DNA of 35,491 bases from Phycisphaerales bacterium (GTDB taxonomy: Bacteria > Planctomycetota > Phycisphaerae > WQYP01). Under the pieces are notes generated by a model that did not search any database, was not told the origin of the DNA, and saw only the letters and a program-made list of their open reading frames with translations. Shown here one piece after another: positions 6,888-15,709 of the stretch (position 1 is the stretch's first letter; every line of letters starts with the position of its first letter). The DNA lies in the NCBI GenBank assembly GCA_009781185.1, contig WQYP01000025.1, forward strand, positions 1 to 35,491. Reading direction: 5' to 3'. The translations under genes were made by a program, and so were the position numbers.

Positions 6888-7996
6888 AATGTTCGTTTGA
6901 AGAGCAGCGTGGCGGCTGCCATTACGATCGCTGTGAACGTGATCAGATAGAGCAGGTCGAATGAAACGGCTCCCATTGCTGTGTTTTTCAGGATCAGTTC
7001 CTTGAAGCCGTGGACGGCGTAGGTGAAAGGGTCCACCAGTGAGATCCATCGCATCCAGGTCGGAAACGCGGCCGTCGGATAGACCGCTCCGGATGGGAAA
7101 AATAATACGGTGTTGAGCACTCCGAAAATGGCCCGCGGTACCAGCGGGTCGCTCACCCGCACCATCAGCAGAAACATCATGCTGATGAGAGCCAATGCGG
7201 TCACAATGACTAAGAGCAGCATTTTGGCCAGTCGGACGGCGTTGAGTGGATCCGGTATTCCAGCGATGACCGATCCTGCCGTTACCAGCACGAACCCGGC
7301 GATGACGGCCTTCATCGCGCCGGCCAGGTTGAAGCCCATGATTAACTCGAATTTACTGATGGGCGTCACGAGGTACCCCTCGTGCAAGCCACGAGCTTTG
7401 TCGTCGATGTAGATGATGCCACCGCCGATCATGGCGGAGACGAAAATGGCCAGCACGATCGAGCCGGGCAGCAGGAATTGGATGTAGGGCACGTAGGGAT
7501 ATACTTCGACGATTGAGAGTGTGATTTGCGGGGGGAGGCCGTGCATGGTGGGGGCGGTGTTCAGCGGGACGAGCATTTGCGTGAATGATGCCTCCAATGC
7601 TGAGGAGGAAAACTGGTCGGTATTGTCGACGATCAGCGCGAAGTTGGGTGCGGCTCCTGCCAGGACTTTTCGGGAATACTCCGGTGGGATGTTGACGGCG
7701 CCTTGAAGCCGGCCCTGGCGCAGGTCCCGTATGGCGGTGGCTTCGTCGGCGTAGGAAATGGCGTGGAAGGTTTTGGCGTTTGCCTGGACTGCTGAGAACA
7801 TTTCCTGGAGTTTGACGGCCTGCATGCCGTGATCGTGGTCCACGACGCCGATGTTCAGGTTCTGGATGTTTCCGCCAAATGCATATCCCAAGATGATTAA
7901 CTGCGTCAGCGGCATGACCATGGAAATGATAACCAGCGTTGGACTTCGCCGAAATCGCCGGAGGTCGCGCTCCATTATGGCCCAGATGCGATGCAC
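6884..7996 (-). CDS. ABC-2 type transporter permease
   Basis: The 370-residue protein starts at GTG 7996, with AGGGG six bases upstream. A first membrane segment (VIISMVMPLTQLIILGYAF) is followed by a periplasmic domain of about 150 residues (NIGVVDHDHGMQAVKLQEMF ...). Five hydrophobic segments in the C-terminal half begin at FLLPGSIVLAIFVSAMIGGG. This is the layout of ABC-2 exporters of the YhhJ/YbhR class. It lies last in the order adaptor-ATPase-permease. A single permease gene implies a homodimer, unlike YbhFSR with two permeases. The likely role is export of drugs or lipophilic compounds; the substrate cannot be read from sequence. Confidence 0.9.
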   Translation of the reverse strand: MHRIWAIMERDLRRFRRSPTLVIISMVMPLTQLIILGYAFGGNIQNLNIGVVDHDHGMQAVKLQEMFSAVQANAKTFHAISYADEATAIRDLRQGRLQGAVNIPPEYSRKVLAGAAPNFALIVDNTDQFSSSALEASFTQMLVPLNTAPTMHGLPPQITLSIVEVYPYVPYIQFLLPGSIVLAIFVSAMIGGGIIYIDDKARGLHEGYLVTPISKFELIMGFNLAGAMKAVIAGFVLVTAGSVIAGIPDPLNAVRLAKMLLLVIVTALALISMMFLLMVRVSDPLVPRAIFGVLNTVLFFPSGAVYPTAAFPTWMRWISLVDPFTYAVHGFKELILKNTAMGAVSFDLLYLITFTAIVMAAATLLFKRTL

Positions 7997-8015
7997 AACG
8001 ATCCCCTTTCATGTT

Positions 8016-8040
8016 CCACCCCGCAAAGCGGGGTCGCTAC
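8016..8040 (-). repeat. GTAGCGACCCCGC palindrome supplying a stop codon
   Basis: On the minus strand the element reads GTAGCGACCCCGC, TTT, GCGGGGTGG, a GC-rich hairpin. Its first four bases, G+TAG, complete the last Lys codon and the TAG stop of the ABC ATPase gene. Related copies are at 9067-9091 and 13929-13958. Confidence 0.8.
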
Positions 8041-9023
8041 TTTCTGTCGTACATCGCGCTCACGTCGTAGACGGCTGTCTTGAGTTCGTCCCGCAACTGA
8101 TGACCGGTGTAATGCACAAAGACATCGTCGAGCGTTGTGCTTTGCACCGAGAGCGACGTGATGGTGATGCCGGCCTCACGCGTTGCGTCGAAAAGCGCGA
8201 CCGTCGTTCGTGGGCCGTTTTCTGAGGAGATTCGAAATACGTTTTCCTGCGATGTGACGTTCGCTACTTCCGCCAATGCCGCAACACGGTCCTTCCAGTC
8301 CGCCGACACGCTCGAAAAACTTACTTCCAAGATGTTTTTGCCTGGGATGGAAGCTTTCAATTTCAGGGGTGAATCCAATGCCACCAGTTTGCCGTGGTCG
8401 ACGATCGCCACGCGTTCGCAGAGCTTGTCGGCTTCGTCCATGTAGTGCGTCGTGACGAGGATCGTCAGGTGCTGCTGCTCCTTGAGTTTGGAGAGCATTT
8501 TCCAGACGGTGACCCTTGAGACGGGGTCCAGGCCGGTGGTTGGTTCGTCGAGGAAGAAAAGTGTTGGTTCATGCACCAGTCCTCGTGCGATTTCCAACCG
8601 CCGCCGCATCCCGCCGGAAAACATCTTGACGGGCTTGTCTGCCCAGTGCAGCAGATCCACAGCATTGAGCAGTTCGTGAATCAGCCGTTTGCGTTTTTCT
8701 CGCGTCATTCCGTAGAGTTTTGCGAAGATCGACATATTTTCGTATGCCGACAGATCGAGATCGGATGTCATCGCTTGCGGAATGACGCCGATGCTTTTGC
8801 GGACTTGTGTGGCTTGCTTCACGATGTCAAAGCCGTTGATCGTTGCTTTTCCGCCAGAGGGCGGCAGCAGCGTTGTGAGCATGCGGATCAATGTCGACTT
8901 TCCTGCGCCGTTGGGGCCGAGCAGGCCGAAGACTTCGCCTTTTTTGACGGAGAATGAGAGGTCGTCGACGGCCGTGAAGGCGCCGAAGTTCTTCGAGAGA
9001 TGCTGTACGTCGACGGCTAACAT
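8037..9023 (-). CDS. ABC transporter ATP-binding protein
   Basis: The protein has 328 residues from ATG 9023, chosen because GGAGG lies six bases upstream; ATG 9026 would be too close. Walker A is GPNGAGKST (36-44), the signature FSGGMRRR is at about 135-142, and Walker B LFFLDE is at 155-160 followed by PTTGLDP. The accessory C-terminal region (about 220-328, VSFSSVSADWKDR ... LDDVFVHYTG) is that of DrrA/CcmA-type exporters. It powers the adjacent permease. The TAG stop is the edge of a palindromic repeat shared with the next gene upstream. Confidence 0.95.
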   Translation of the reverse strand: MLAVDVQHLSKNFGAFTAVDDLSFSVKKGEVFGLLGPNGAGKSTLIRMLTTLLPPSGGKATINGFDIVKQATQVRKSIGVIPQAMTSDLDLSAYENMSIFAKLYGMTREKRKRLIHELLNAVDLLHWADKPVKMFSGGMRRRLEIARGLVHEPTLFFLDEPTTGLDPVSRVTVWKMLSKLKEQQHLTILVTTHYMDEADKLCERVAIVDHGKLVALDSPLKLKASIPGKNILEVSFSSVSADWKDRVAALAEVANVTSQENVFRISSENGPRTTVALFDATREAGITITSLSVQSTTLDDVFVHYTGHQLRDELKTAVYDVSAMYDRK

Positions 9024-9066
9024 CATTACCCTCCCGTTATCTTCGCCGCCCCCACCCATCCACCCA

Positions 9067-9091
9067 CCACCCCGCGAAGCGGGGTCGCTAC
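9067..9091 (-). repeat. GTAGCGACCCCGC palindrome supplying a stop codon
   Basis: This is the same element as 8016-8040, with CTTCGC in place of CTTTGC in the loop. It again begins with G+TAG, completing the last Glu codon and the stop of the HlyD-family gene, so the repeat joins both genes at the same point of its sequence. Confidence 0.8.
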
Positions 9092-10134
9092 TCGCGCAAT
9101 GGTAACGTTACATAAGCGGTCATCCCTACTGCCAATGCCCGGTCCCGATTGTCGCAGCGTAAGCGGACTTCGAACGTTTTGATGTCCCGCTTCGTTCGGC
9201 TCACATCACGCTGCGTCGCAAAATCCGCGTCCACTGCGCGATAAAAGACGGTTCCTTCCCGCACGGCTCCCGACGGCAGCTTCACCTGCAGTTTGTCCCC
9301 AAGCCGAATCCGATCGATATATGTTTCCTCGACATCCACTCGTACCCACAGATCGTCCGGATTGATCAGCGTAACGATCGCCTGCCCCGGATTCACCACT
9401 TCTCCTTCCAGCGACGCTCTCACGTCCACGATCCCGTCTATCGGTGAATGAATTTCGGTGTAGGCCAGTTGCACTTTTGCTTTGTCTTTTTGTGCCTGTG
9501 CCGCGGCCAGTTGATGTTCGCTGGCTTCTTCCGCTGCGCGTCTTGCGGCTACCGTTTCTGAGCTTGACTTGGCCAGAGCCAGCGTTGCTTTCGCGGCGGC
9601 CTCCTGCTTTCGGAGTGACTCGACGTGCGCCTTCTGGCTGTCATAGGCGGTTCGCGCCTCGTCGTATGCCTGTGGCGATTCCACCTGGATCTTGAATGCG
9701 GCGGCCTCCCGCTCAAACGTCAGACGATCGCGTTCGAGGTCGGACTCGACTTCCTTGACCTGAGCCTGTGCTGCCGCGAGGTTTGCCTCAGCCTGGGCAA
9801 TCTGGTCCTTGGACTGGAGTTCCTGGAATCGCAAATCTGCTTCGGCCTGCGAGACCTGCGTTGCCGCCTGGCGCTGTGCATTTTCGTAAAACGACATGTC
9901 CGCCTGCCACTGCTCCGGCTGAATCGTTGCCAGCAATTGTCCCGCTTTCACGATGTCGCCCTGACGCACGTACAAGCGGTCCAGACGCCCTTGGATTTGC
10001 GCGTTGGCAATCACGCTGTCGGTCGTCACGATCCCAGTGATTACGATCTGCTTCTTCGGCCGGGTCGTTGCGTAATAGATGCCCGCCGCTATCGCCAGCA
10101 GGATCAGCATCAGTATCAGGAGACGCCGTTTCAT
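9088..10134 (-). CDS. HlyD/RND-family membrane fusion protein
   Basis: The protein has 348 residues from ATG 10134, preceded by GGGAGGAGC. A single N-terminal anchor (LLILMLILLAIAAGIYY) leads into a beta-barrel/lipoyl segment (QGRLDRLYVRQGDIVKAGQLLATI). A long alpha-helical hairpin (about 75-215, rich in Gln, Ala and Glu) follows, then the second lipoyl half (IHSPIDGIVDVRASLEGEVVNPGQ). The last 90 residues are the adaptor beta-barrel. This is the YbhG/EmrA-like periplasmic adaptor of the ABC exporter encoded downstream. It is transcribed divergently from the MFS gene. Confidence 0.93.
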   Translation of the reverse strand: MKRRLLILMLILLAIAAGIYYATTRPKKQIVITGIVTTDSVIANAQIQGRLDRLYVRQGDIVKAGQLLATIQPEQWQADMSFYENAQRQAATQVSQAEADLRFQELQSKDQIAQAEANLAAAQAQVKEVESDLERDRLTFEREAAAFKIQVESPQAYDEARTAYDSQKAHVESLRKQEAAAKATLALAKSSSETVAARRAAEEASEHQLAAAQAQKDKAKVQLAYTEIHSPIDGIVDVRASLEGEVVNPGQAIVTLINPDDLWVRVDVEETYIDRIRLGDKLQVKLPSGAVREGTVFYRAVDADFATQRDVSRTKRDIKTFEVRLRCDNRDRALAVGMTAYVTLPLRE

Positions 10135-10204
10135 GCTCCTCCCAGAGTCGTGAACAAACTGTCTGTGACGAAGTGGCTGATGCAAAGGTTGCACCAAGAT
10201 CGCC

Positions 10205-10252
10205 AAACGCGGAAAGCCCAAGGATTGCAATTCCTGGGCTTGTGCCGCGTTT
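10205..10252. repeat. Palindrome between divergent transporter genes
   Basis: The outer arms AAACGCGG (10205-10212) and CCGCGTTT (10245-10252) enclose a near-perfect palindrome, AAGCCCAAGGATTGCAATTC followed by CTGGGCTT. The core resembles the terminator stem at 27191-27218. It may act as a structural element or operator between the HlyD and MFS genes. Confidence 0.6.
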
Positions 10253-10391
10253 CGAATGGTCTGGCGCAAATCTGGTAGAGGTCTTTCAGAAATGATCCGA
10301 TAATTGGGATATACTGCTTGTCGGAACAAGTCTTGGACAGGAACCGTGACCAGTCGCTTCGGCGAACCGAGGCGCGGCGACGATAGAGCCC

Positions 10392-12071
10392 ATGAAACCC
10401 TCCACTGCTAACCGTGCCGCTTTCGCTGAGTCACCGCGCCCAGCGAGAGATGTAAGCGTGGATTCGTCGAGCGAGCCGGATCGGCGGGAGCAAGTGTACA
10501 TTCCGCACGATCCCAATCGCATTCGTGGGGATGCTCTTCGCAGGAGTCTCCGTGCGAATTTTCTCTGCTGGATTCCCGGTGCGTTCTGGATGGGGGCCAC
10601 CGCTGCCCTGACGACCACCGAGTTGGGCAAGTATCTCGGGGCGAATGATCTTTCTTTTGCGTTGCTGTTGACGGCCGCTCCGGCGTTTGCGGCACTGTTC
10701 CAGGTCGTCGGGATGGTTGTGACGGAGCATCTGGGGGCGCGCAAGACATTTTTTTTATGGATGGTCAGTTCGCATCGGTTGTTGTATTGCGTGATCGGAT
10801 TGCTGCCGTGGATCGTGCCGTCGCAGGCGCGATCGTCGGCGTTGCTGATGGTGCTGATCGTGCTGGTGTCGAATAGCCTGAGCCAGATCGGCGCCCAGGC
10901 GTGGGTGAACTGGATGGCGGATCTTGTTCCGGCCCGCGTTCGCGGCAAGCATTTTGCGAAGCGTGGGCGGGTGGGGCTGATGGTGATTGCTTGCACGATG
11001 GTGGCGGTTGCGTTGCTGATGGACTGGTCGAGGACGTTGGGGTTTGAGGAAGTGCTCAAGCCGGTGTCGGATTTCGCGGGGATGCCGGCGTTGATCGTGA
11101 TTATTTCGGGCATTTTTATGGTGGCGGGGTTCGTGGGGATGTTCGATCCGCTGTACCTGTTGAACGCGGACGAGCCGCCGATGAGGCCGCCGCCGGATGA
11201 GCCGTTGTGGGTTCGTTTGACCAAGCCGCTGACAGATCGGCCGTTTGCGAGGTTTTTGGCGTACTGGGCGTTGTGGTTCGCGGCGATCTCGTTTCCCGGC
11301 TGGCTCTGGTGGCCGTACCTGCTGAAGGAACTGGAACAGATGAAAGCCGCAGCGAATCCGTCCTGGTTCGCGCGGCATATGTACCTGACGGCGACGCTGA
11401 TCCTCGGCGCGTCGTTCCAACTCGGACAGATCAGCAGCTATCCGATCTGGGGCCGTGCGGTCGATCGCTTCGGACGCAAGCCGATCTTCTTCATCAGCTC
11501 CGCGTTTCATACCTTCGGGTGGGTTTTGTGGATCTTTCTTTCGCCGTCGGTGATTCCGTTTTTGTTTTTGACGCAGTTTTGCTCGGGCTTCTGCTCGGGT
11601 GGTTACGATATTGCGTTTTTCAACATGCAGCTTCAGTTCAACCGCCGCGGCGGCGCGGGGTATCAGGCGGTCTGCGGGGCGATCGTGAATTTTGCAGGCA
11701 CCGTGAGTGCCGTGGTTGCGGGGTGTCTTGCGCACAGCCTGGAGGAGCACAATTCGTGCTACACCATCTTCGCGGGCACTTCATGGGAACATACCTTTAA
11801 TCATTATCCGCTGATTATCGCGATAGGCATGGTGATGAAGATGACGGCGGACTTTGCTGTGCTGCCGCGGGTGATCGATGTGGGCGGGCGGTCCCGCCGG
11901 CATGCATTGCAATTCGTGTTGGATAATATGTATGGACAGATTAACACACTGATTTTTGAGCCGATCAAGACTGGTGTTGAGCTGACGGGTAAAGGGCTCA
12001 CGGGGGTGAAAGAGACGCTCAGCGACAGTCTTTCGGACGCGGGCGACGAAATCCGCCGGTGGTGGCAGTGA
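10392..12071 (+). CDS. Major facilitator superfamily transporter
   Basis: This 559-residue multi-pass protein begins at ATG 10392. A hydrophilic N-terminus of about 60 residues precedes alternating hydrophobic helices: FCWIPGAFWMGATAAL, LSFALLLTAAPAFAALFQVV and LLMVLIVLVSNSLSQIGAQAW. The cytoplasmic loop motif VPARVRGKHFAKRGRVG sits between helices 4 and 5. A matching loop, GRAVDRFGRKPIFF, follows in the second half and is the MFS loop signature (DRxGRK). About 100 soluble residues close the protein. The longest antisense frames here are shadows. No substrate can be inferred. A TATACT element near 10310 could be a -10 box, but its -35 is weak. Confidence 0.9.
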   Translation: MKPSTANRAAFAESPRPARDVSVDSSSEPDRREQVYIPHDPNRIRGDALRRSLRANFLCWIPGAFWMGATAALTTTELGKYLGANDLSFALLLTAAPAFAALFQVVGMVVTEHLGARKTFFLWMVSSHRLLYCVIGLLPWIVPSQARSSALLMVLIVLVSNSLSQIGAQAWVNWMADLVPARVRGKHFAKRGRVGLMVIACTMVAVALLMDWSRTLGFEEVLKPVSDFAGMPALIVIISGIFMVAGFVGMFDPLYLLNADEPPMRPPPDEPLWVRLTKPLTDRPFARFLAYWALWFAAISFPGWLWWPYLLKELEQMKAAANPSWFARHMYLTATLILGASFQLGQISSYPIWGRAVDRFGRKPIFFISSAFHTFGWVLWIFLSPSVIPFLFLTQFCSGFCSGGYDIAFFNMQLQFNRRGGAGYQAVCGAIVNFAGTVSAVVAGCLAHSLEEHNSCYTIFAGTSWEHTFNHYPLIIAIGMVMKMTADFAVLPRVIDVGGRSRRHALQFVLDNMYGQINTLIFEPIKTGVELTGKGLTGVKETLSDSLSDAGDEIRRWWQ

Positions 12072-12085
12072 AAGTGATACCGCTC

Positions 12086-13165
12086 TTACGGTTGCGGTGC
12101 CAATGATGCTGGCAGTTCGAGGGTGAAGGTTGCTCCGCGTCCTGGGGAACTTGCCGCGTGGATGGTGCCGCCGGCTGCGGTGATGAGTTGGTGACAGATT
12201 GTCAGTCCCAGACCTGTGCCGCCGCGGGGGAGCGAGTCGCTCGCCTCTTGCGGAGAAGGAGGAAGTTCTTTTTTGGTTGAAAAGAAGGGTTCGAAGATTT
12301 TGTCGGCGATGTCCGCGGCAAAGCCCGGGCCTGTGTCCGCGACGCTGATGTGTACGAGATGGTTGTCCTGAGGTCGGGCGACGATGGTGAGACGCCGGGG
12401 GCCGACCTGCTCCGGCGAAAGCATCGCGGCACGGGCGTTGACGATCAGGTTCAGCAGCACCTGCTGGAGTTGGCCGGGATTCATGCCGACTTGCAGCGAC
12501 TCGGGAATCTCGAGCGTCAGCGTAATGGCATCCTTGGCGAAATCGCGTCCCAAACACGAAAGCGTTTCCTCCACCACCTGCTTGACATTGGCGACACACG
12601 GCGAGTTGTCCCCCCCATTACGCGCGAATCCCAGCAGGCTTTGCGAAATGTTCGAGAGACGAAGGGCTCCGGAGAGTGCTTTTTCCAGCGCCTTGCGACG
12701 CAGGGCATCGTCCGATTTGTCCGAAACTGCTACGGTGGTGTACGCGATCATCGGAGTCAGGATGTTGTTGAATTCGTGTGCCAGCACGGCCGCCATCATG
12801 CCGAGCGTTGCGAGTTTGCCCTGATCCGCCAGGTCCCGCTGCAATTGATCAATGCGGCCCTGCAGCAGCTCCATCGCCTGTTCGAGCGACGACGGATCCA
12901 CGGTGAGTCGAGAGTGCGATGCAGCCAAAGCCACTCCGGAAAATAGGACTTGCCCTGGTTTCAGCCAGGACATCATGGCGTACAGCCATGTGAAACGCTC
13001 CCTGGTGGTTGCGTCTCGGATAACCAGATTTTCTATCGACCGATCCTCGGATGCGGCATCATCATCATAAGCTGGCATCCAAAACGCAAGCCCCGTAAAA
13101 ACAAGCGTGTGCATACTGACGAGGCTGTCATGCGAAATCTTTCTAGAATCAGGCTCGCGGAGCAT
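12086..13165 (-). CDS. Sensor histidine kinase (orphan)
   Basis: In the 359-residue frame the H-box LAHEFNNILTPM places the phospho-accepting His at residue 130. The N-box QQVLLNLIVNARAAM is at 234-248, G1 (DTGPGF) at 277-282, an F-box at FEPFFSTKKE and G2 (GGTGLGLTI) at 315-323. These make a complete HisKA plus HATPase core. The 110 residues before it lack an obvious membrane helix or PAS fold and contain a coiled-coil run into the H-box. The start is uncertain: ATG 13165 is used, and internal ATGs near residues 18 and 30 are possible. No response regulator lies next to it. It converges with the MFS gene. Confidence 0.88.
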   Translation of the reverse strand: MLREPDSRKISHDSLVSMHTLVFTGLAFWMPAYDDDAASEDRSIENLVIRDATTRERFTWLYAMMSWLKPGQVLFSGVALAASHSRLTVDPSSLEQAMELLQGRIDQLQRDLADQGKLATLGMMAAVLAHEFNNILTPMIAYTTVAVSDKSDDALRRKALEKALSGALRLSNISQSLLGFARNGGDNSPCVANVKQVVEETLSCLGRDFAKDAITLTLEIPESLQVGMNPGQLQQVLLNLIVNARAAMLSPEQVGPRRLTIVARPQDNHLVHISVADTGPGFAADIADKIFEPFFSTKKELPPSPQEASDSLPRGGTGLGLTICHQLITAAGGTIHAASSPGRGATFTLELPASLAPQP

Positions 13166-13201
13166 GTTTTTTTTGTGAATCTAGGTAATTTTCGAAGGGT
13201 C

Positions 13202-13313
13202 GGGGGACAGAGAGACAAGGAGACAGGGAGATCATCATAGCAATCTCCCCGTCTCCCCGTCCCCTTGTCTCCCTGTCTCCTTGTCTACCTATCACCCCGT
13301 TCCCCTGTCCCCG
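13202..13313. repeat. GACAAGG/CCTTGTC minisatellite, part inverted
   Basis: Degenerate 7-9 base units (GACAAGGAGACAGGGAGA) read forward, then in reverse complement (CTCCCCGTCTCC, CCTTGTCTCCCTGTCTCC) around CATCATAGC. The block can fold on itself. The same unit recurs at about 26062-26100 and 30297-30356. Confidence 0.75.
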
Positions 13314-13363
13314 CAAGATTGCGGGCTTATGGTAAGTTGACAGCTTGACCGATAATCAGGGGT

Positions 13364-13870
13364 ATGTCATCCGTGGATCCAAATGCGCTTGATGCGATGT
13401 TGACGAAGGTGCGAAGCGGCGCCGATGAGGTTCGGGCGAATGCTGCGGTTGCGCCTGCCGAAGCGTTGAGCGCGATTGATCAGGCGGCGGCCAGCATTGC
13501 GGAAATTGCCGGTGAAATGGCGCCACCTCCTCCTCCGGCCAAGCGCGCCGTTGCCCGGCCTGCGCCCAGTGCCGCCGCCTCGACCACGGAGCCCGCATTG
13601 CCACTCAGCAGCGAAGTGACACGCCTGCTCGCCATCGAGGTGCCGGTCATCGTGCAACTTGGCATGCGTCGGTTGACCGTTGGCGAAGTGATGCGGCTGG
13701 CTGTCGGCGCGATTATCGAGTTCGGTAAGTCCGCGGAAGAGGAACTCGACCTTCTGGCCAACAATAAAGCCATCGGCAAAGGACACGCGGTCAAAGTGGG
13801 AGAGAATTTCGGAATCAAAGTGACGAGTATCAGCTCCGTGCGAGAGACGATCAAAAAGCTGGGGACGTGA
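13364..13870 (+). CDS. fliN: Flagellar motor switch protein FliN-like
   Basis: The protein has 168 residues. Residues about 85-165 form a SpoA/FliM-FliN C-terminal domain: IEVPVIVQLGMRRLTVGEVM, then LAVGAIIEFGKSAEEELDLL and an AVKVGENFGIKVTSI-type end. A Pro/Ala-rich linker (about 50-80) separates an N-terminal helix. FliN forms the cytoplasmic C-ring that sets rotation direction. No other flagellar gene is in view, so it stands apart from any fla cluster. A GATAAT box eight bases before the ATG and an AGGGG patch are the only start signals. Confidence 0.85.
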   Translation: MSSVDPNALDAMLTKVRSGADEVRANAAVAPAEALSAIDQAAASIAEIAGEMAPPPPPAKRAVARPAPSAAASTTEPALPLSSEVTRLLAIEVPVIVQLGMRRLTVGEVMRLAVGAIIEFGKSAEEELDLLANNKAIGKGHAVKVGENFGIKVTSISSVRETIKKLGT

Positions 13871-13928
13871 GGGGATTTTTGATTTTCAATTTTTGATTTT
13901 GAGGGGGAGGTGTGTTCACGAAATGCAG

Positions 13929-13958
13929 GTAGCGACCCCGCTTTGCGAGGCGGCGGGG
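13929..13958 (+). repeat. GTAGCGACCCCGC palindrome, third copy
   Basis: It reads GTAGCGACCCCGCTTTGCG then AGGCGGCGGGG on the plus strand, about 60 bases after the fliN stop. Its orientation relative to the upstream gene is the same as for the two copies in the ABC operon, but here it does not form the stop codon. Confidence 0.65.
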
Positions 13959-14247
13959 GGATTGGAGGCGGAAAATAAATGACTTATACTTATGCCGTTC
14001 GTGTGCTTTCTTAGCTGCGGACGGGTCGGGTACGCTCGCGGCTCTGATGGTCAAATGCGTTCGCCCTGTGACCCTGCCGAAAAATGGGAAAATTCGTTTG
14101 CTTTTTTTGAAATTTGTGGCATATATTGACAATATGCATACGTGTTGCTTCGCAGCAGCTACGCAAAGACGTTTTTTATCGATAGCATTTGCCGGAGTCG
14201 TTTCATCCGGCAGATCATAAGCAGAGAGTGAGAGAGAGCTCCTCGTG

Positions 14248-14361
14248 GCATAGGCGTTCCGCCCATGTGAGGGGTGATCTCGAATTCTCTGCTTTTTTTA
14301 TGGCACGAACGTTCCGCCCCCTCCCCGTGCGTCACGGGCGAGACGCTCGTGCCACGGAACA
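14248..14361. repeat. Inverted GGCACGAGCGTCTCGCCC-type repeat
   Basis: GGCACGAACGTTCCGCCC faces GGGCGAGACGCTCGTGCC (14 of 18 positions complementary), with a further half copy (GGCATAGGCGTTCCGCCC) upstream at about 14248. It lies directly before the Shine-Dalgarno of the PEP-CTERM gene. Confidence 0.6.
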
Positions 14362-14383
14362 TTTTTTTACGGGAGTAGAGTTC

Positions 14384-15556
14384 ATGTTTCTGTTCAAGCA
14401 ACACGCTCGTCGTAGCGTCATCATGATCGCCGCGGTCGCCGCCTCCGTCGGCCTCGCCGCCGTCTCCCACGCCGCCACCATCGATTGGACCGGGGACGGT
14501 GACCTCAACGCCGGCTCCAGTGATGACGTTTTCTTTAATGGCACAGGCACTGTCAACGTCAACGATCCCACCACCGTCAACAGCCTCACATTCAATGCGG
14601 GTAGTCACTACACGATCCAAGGCGAAGCGATCACGATCAATCAACAAACATATGCCATCACGAGCTCTGGCAACAACACGATCACCTCGGATATCGAGAT
14701 TCCCAGCATGGGCAACGGCGGCGCCGCGACGCTCAAGGTCGACGACGGAACTCTGACCATCAATACGATCTCCTTCGTCTATGGCATGCTGATCAAAACC
14801 GGCGATGGCGTCCTGAGGGTTAATAGTTCGCTGGGCGGTAGTACGAATACCGGTCTTGCGGTCGAAGCGGGTACTCTCATTCTCTCTTCCGGATCCAACA
14901 ATACGCTCTCCCATATCAGTCAAGGCATATCTGTTTACCCGGGCGGTACCTGTGTCAATATCGCGTCAGGCGCCACTCTCGGCGGGAATGCCTCCATCCA
15001 GTGTAGTAGTGGCGGCAGCTTTGACGTCTATGGCAATCTGGCGCCCGGTGACGGTGACATTGGTACCTTCGCCCTCACGTCTGCTTGGGCTGCGTATCTG
15101 AACCTGCCCAACGTCACTTTCCACGCAGGTTCTGCCTTGTGTATCGATATTGATCCCGACGATAATGATCATTACGACGTCTTCAAAATGGTTATCGGAG
15201 ACAACTCTGGAGGGTCTCTCGCGTTCGAAAAGGGCGCCACGATTTGCATCAACGGCGATGTCGTTCCTGACTATGAGTACAAAATTATTGAACTCGTACG
15301 GGGTGGATACAATGACGGTACCAAAGTTATCTTCAACCCGGACGATTTAAACAATATCACCGTCGATTTCTCCAGCAACTTAAACTTAACTTACCACTTC
15401 GAAATTCTCCCCGGTGAATACGGCAGCTACGGAATGCAACAAGGCTCCTACATCGCCCTTGTCTTTGAACTCAACCACGTTCCCGAACCCGCTTCCCTGG
15501 GCTTCCTGGGTCTAGGCTATGGACTCTTGCTCTTCCGCGGAAAACGCCGTGGGTGA
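14384..15556 (+). CDS. PEP-CTERM sorted exported protein
   Basis: The protein has 390 residues from ATG 14384, placed by GGGAG nine bases upstream; the longer upstream frame is rejected because a clean signal peptide starts here (RRSVIMIAAVAASVGLAAVSHA). The mature part is Gly-, Ser-, Thr- and Asn-rich beta-repeat sequence (VEAGTLILSSGSNNTLSH, GATLGGNASI), as in adhesin or autotransporter-like passenger repeats. The C-terminus is VPEPASLGFLGLGYGLLLF followed by RGKRRG, the PEP motif, membrane helix and basic tail recognised by exosortase. It is probably released to the cell surface or matrix. A hairpin terminator follows at 15630. Confidence 0.88.
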   Translation: MFLFKQHARRSVIMIAAVAASVGLAAVSHAATIDWTGDGDLNAGSSDDVFFNGTGTVNVNDPTTVNSLTFNAGSHYTIQGEAITINQQTYAITSSGNNTITSDIEIPSMGNGGAATLKVDDGTLTINTISFVYGMLIKTGDGVLRVNSSLGGSTNTGLAVEAGTLILSSGSNNTLSHISQGISVYPGGTCVNIASGATLGGNASIQCSSGGSFDVYGNLAPGDGDIGTFALTSAWAAYLNLPNVTFHAGSALCIDIDPDDNDHYDVFKMVIGDNSGGSLAFEKGATICINGDVVPDYEYKIIELVRGGYNDGTKVIFNPDDLNNITVDFSSNLNLTYHFEILPGEYGSYGMQQGSYIALVFELNHVPEPASLGFLGLGYGLLLFRGKRRG

Positions 15557-15629
15557 GTCACACCTCCGGCGTTTGATGAAAACTCGGAGCTGCAATCGAC
15601 AGGTTGCAGAGACGGTAGAGCAGTCCTAC

Positions 15630-15667
15630 GAGCCGCAATCTTACGATTGCGGCTCTGGTTTTATTTG
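15630..15667 (+). terminator. Rho-independent terminator after the PEP-CTERM gene
   Basis: An 11-bp perfect stem, GAGCCGCAATC / GATTGCGGCTC with loop TTAC, precedes TGGTTTTATTT. Confidence 0.75.
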
Positions 15668-15709
15668 GGAGGAGCCGGGGGCTGACGGATGCGGATGCCC
15701 TAAAAAGGT

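Larger units (their letters stand above)
13871..14383. other. Intergenic region before the first PEP-CTERM gene
   Basis: No gene is supported. The region holds T-rich ATTTTTGATTTT repeats (13876-13904), a GTAGCGACCCCGC palindrome (13929-13958) and an inverted GGCACGA...TCGTGCC repeat (14248-14361). The latter forms the likely 5' untranslated region of the PEP-CTERM gene. Confidence 0.5.

Noticed and set aside
13202..13313. Tandem repeats that might be a CRISPR array
   Set aside because: Units are 7-9 bases, degenerate and contiguous, with no spacers and no cas genes.
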